Shown in pieces: positions 62,418-64,000 of a DNA stretch of 64,000 nt; within the stretch, counting starts at the first letter, position 1, and every line of letters begins with the position of its first letter. The DNA lies in contig JAIXQR010000002.1 in NCBI GenBank assembly GCA_027485645.1, forward strand, positions 186,001 to 250,000, written 5' to 3'. The position numbers were made by a program, and so were the translations under genes. The stretch is from a bacterium. Lineage in GTDB: Bacteria; Armatimonadota; Fimbriimonadia; Fimbriimonadales; Fimbriimonadaceae. The notes under the pieces are model-generated. The model made no database searches. It was not told the origin of the DNA and saw nothing but the letters and a program-made list of their open reading frames with translations.

Positions 62418-64000
62418 TTACTCAGCTGGAGGGCGAGCGAGCTGGACCTTGACTTTCTTGTTGCGCAGCTTCGTGTTCCGAAGCGCCTGCACCACTCGCT
62501 CGCCTTCGGCGAGCGGGACTTCGACAAACGCGGTGCGGTCGAGAACGTCGATGACGCCAATCGCCTTCGAAGCGATTCCCGCTTCGTTGACAATCGCGCC
62601 AACAATGTCGCCCGGGCGGAGACCATCTTGTCGGCCGAGGCCGATGAAGATTCGGGTCATGCCCATTTCTGGCTGCTCGAAATCGGCATCTAACTCCTCA
62701 GCCGCGGCCGGAGTCGAGTGCTGGTTCTGCCAGAGCAAGTGAAGCGCGGCAGCGGCGATCTGTGCGGGATCGAAGTCCTCGGCCAAGTCATCAACCGTCG
62801 CGAGGTGGGCCTCGAACTGTCCGGCGGCAATCGCTTCGCGAAGGGTGTCCTTAAACTGATCGCGTCGTCGAGCAGCAATATCCGCGGCGGTTGGAATACG
62901 CGCCGGTTTGATCTTTGCGCCGGTAACCCTTTCGATGGCTTCGAGCTGACGTCGCTGTTTGCCTTCGATGAGCGTGATCGCGTCGCCGGTTCGTCCCGCT
63001 CGGCCGGTTCGACCGATTCGGTGGATGTAAGCCTCAACGTCGAACGGAATGTCGTAGTTGATGACGTGGGTGACGGTTTCGATGTCCAGTCCACGCGCCG
63101 CAACGTCCGTCGCAACGAGCAAGTCGGCCGCGCCATCGCGGAATCGTCGCATGACCCGATCTCGCTCCTGCTGGCTCATGTCGCCGTGCAGGGCTTCTGC
63201 GTTGTATCCGCGAAGTCGGAGGTTGTCCGAAAGGTCGTTGGTTTCCTGACGAGTTCGGCAGAAGACGATGGTCGGCCCAGGGCTCTCCATGTCGAGCACT
63301 CGGCCTAAGGCTTCGAGCTTCTTGCCCTTCGGCACTTCGTAGTACGTCTGGTTTGTCGTTTCGACCGTTCGTCGCTTGCTCTCGATGCTAACGTGCTTCG
63401 GATTCTTAAGATAAGTCTTGGTCAGCGCGGCAATCTTCGGCGGCATGGTGGCGGAGAAGAAGGCCAACTGTCGCTCTTCGGGCAACTGCGCCAGAATCGC
63501 TTCCATGTCCTCGGCAAAACCAAGGGCCATCATTTCATCGGCTTCGTCGAGAACGCAGAACTTCACCGTGCCGAGATTGAGCGAGCCGCGACGAATATGG
63601 TCTAAAACGCGACCTGGCGTTCCGACCACGACATGCGCGCCGGACTTCAGGGCTCGGAACTGTCGGTCGATGGGCTGTCCGCCGTAAACCGGCACCACGC
63701 GGATTCCGGTGTGCTTGGCCAGATCCCAGATTCCGCCGGCAACCTGCACCGCAAGCTCTCGCGTCGGTGCGAGAATCAGGGCTTGGGTGTCGTTGGTGGA
63801 AGGGTCAACGCGCTGAATGATCGGAAGCGCAAAAGCGGCGGTCTTTCCGGTTCCGGTTTGCGCTTGGCCAATGAGGTCGCCGCCTTCGAGCAGGACCGGA
63901 ATGGCGCGGGCCTGGATCGGGGTCGGGCATTCATAGCCCATCTCGACGATGGCTTTGACGATCGAATCTTTTAGACCGAGTTCGGCGAACGTTGGAAGAT
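62418..64000 (-). CDS. DEAD-box RNA helicase, CsdA/DeaD-like (N-terminus cut by window end)
   Basis: The frame runs past the right edge of the window; the last bases on this strand encode ...FAELGLKDSIVKAIVEMGYECPTPIQ, so the Q motif is at about the window end and the true start lies outside. At least 527 residues are visible. Motifs: GQAQTGTGKT, PTRELAVQV, LDEADEMM, SATMPP, the helicase core DVAARGLDI and HRIGRTGRAGR. A DbpA-type RNA-binding domain ends the protein (TRIFIGLGRQDGLRPGDIVGAIV). It unwinds structured RNA, likely in ribosome assembly or cold growth. Confidence 0.95.
   Translation of the reverse strand, partial: LPTFAELGLKDSIVKAIVEMGYECPTPIQARAIPVLLEGGDLIGQAQTGTGKTAAFALPIIQRVDPSTNDTQALILAPTRELAVQVAGGIWDLAKHTGIRVVPVYGGQPIDRQFRALKSGAHVVVGTPGRVLDHIRRGSLNLGTVKFCVLDEADEMMALGFAEDMEAILAQLPEERQLAFFSATMPPKIAALTKTYLKNPKHVSIESKRRTVETTNQTYYEVPKGKKLEALGRVLDMESPGPTIVFCRTRQETNDLSDNLRLRGYNAEALHGDMSQQERDRVMRRFRDGAADLLVATDVAARGLDIETVTHVINYDIPFDVEAYIHRIGRTGRAGRTGDAITLIEGKQRRQLEAIERVTGAKIKPARIPTAADIAARRRDQFKDTLREAIAAGQFEAHLATVDDLAEDFDPAQIAAAALHLLWQNQHSTPAAAEELDADFEQPEMGMTRIFIGLGRQDGLRPGDIVGAIVNEAGIASKAIGVIDVLDRTAFVEVPLAEGERVVQALRNTKLRNKKVKVQLARPPAE

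Overview
The window is about 64 kb of a bacterial chromosome, GC-rich and densely coded. It carries about 47 protein genes on both strands, mostly in short runs with ATGA/GTGA stop-start overlaps. No replicon origin, rRNA, CRISPR array, integrase or transposase was seen. The gene mix (RodA, FtsK, FtsH, DUF2339 membrane protein, YfhO-like protein, many secreted peptidases and amidohydrolases, seven-bladed FG-GAP surface protein) and frequent leaderless-looking genes suggest a free-living, saprophytic bacterium with an envelope. My best guess is an Armatimonadota/Fimbriimonas-like lineage, but this is an impression from gene style and not a phylogenetic result.

Layout: 1-7742 holds cell-wall and division genes (rodA, an AspT/YidE-type transporter, ftsK), an M28 peptidase and a secreted unknown. 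8002-11954 is a minus-strand pair of amidohydrolase-fold proteins, one catalytic and partly degenerate, one wholly lacking the HxH motif. 12110-19756 is a plus-strand run: formate-tetrahydrofolate ligase, an S9 peptidase, a Rof-like protein, then a putative pentonate pathway (FAH-family protein, YjhG/YagF-type dehydratase) and an NTF2-like protein. 19740-20405 is an AlkD-like repair protein.

20406-26785 is an AT-richer island ending beside a tRNA-Ala(GGC) gene. It holds a PD-(D/E)XK-like protein and a roughly 1490-residue protein with an N-terminal nuclease-like motif, a P-loop STAND-type NTPase core and a long C-terminal region. This is the most likely candidate for an antiphage (Avs-like) system in the window.

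26902-37828 holds a zinc dehydrogenase lacking the structural-zinc cysteines, a DprA-like protein, a GH38 alpha-mannosidase, a CHASE-domain histidine kinase, gltX, hisD and a beta-hydroxyacid dehydrogenase. 37825-42365 is a nucleoside-type ABC importer (ATPase plus two permeases) followed by an unknown protein. 42362-50391 (minus) holds an S41 peptidase, two tandem ClpS-like proteins, a YfhO-like membrane protein, a TPR protein, ftsH and tilS. 50484-56384 holds mgtE, a small membrane protein, a nucleoside hydrolase, an M24 peptidase, a two-TM peptide and a MerR-regulated aldo/keto reductase with a textbook MerR operator. 56529-64000 holds a DUF2339 membrane protein, a very large FG-GAP/Ig-like exported protein and a DEAD-box RNA helicase cut by the window end.

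A theme across the window is that at least nine genes have a TAnnnT -10 box only 5-7 bases before an ATG, GTG or TTG start and no Shine-Dalgarno sequence. This implies leaderless mRNAs. The ABC importer and nucleoside hydrolase could form a nucleoside salvage route, and the dehydratase/FAH pair a pentose-acid route to an alpha-keto acid semialdehyde.
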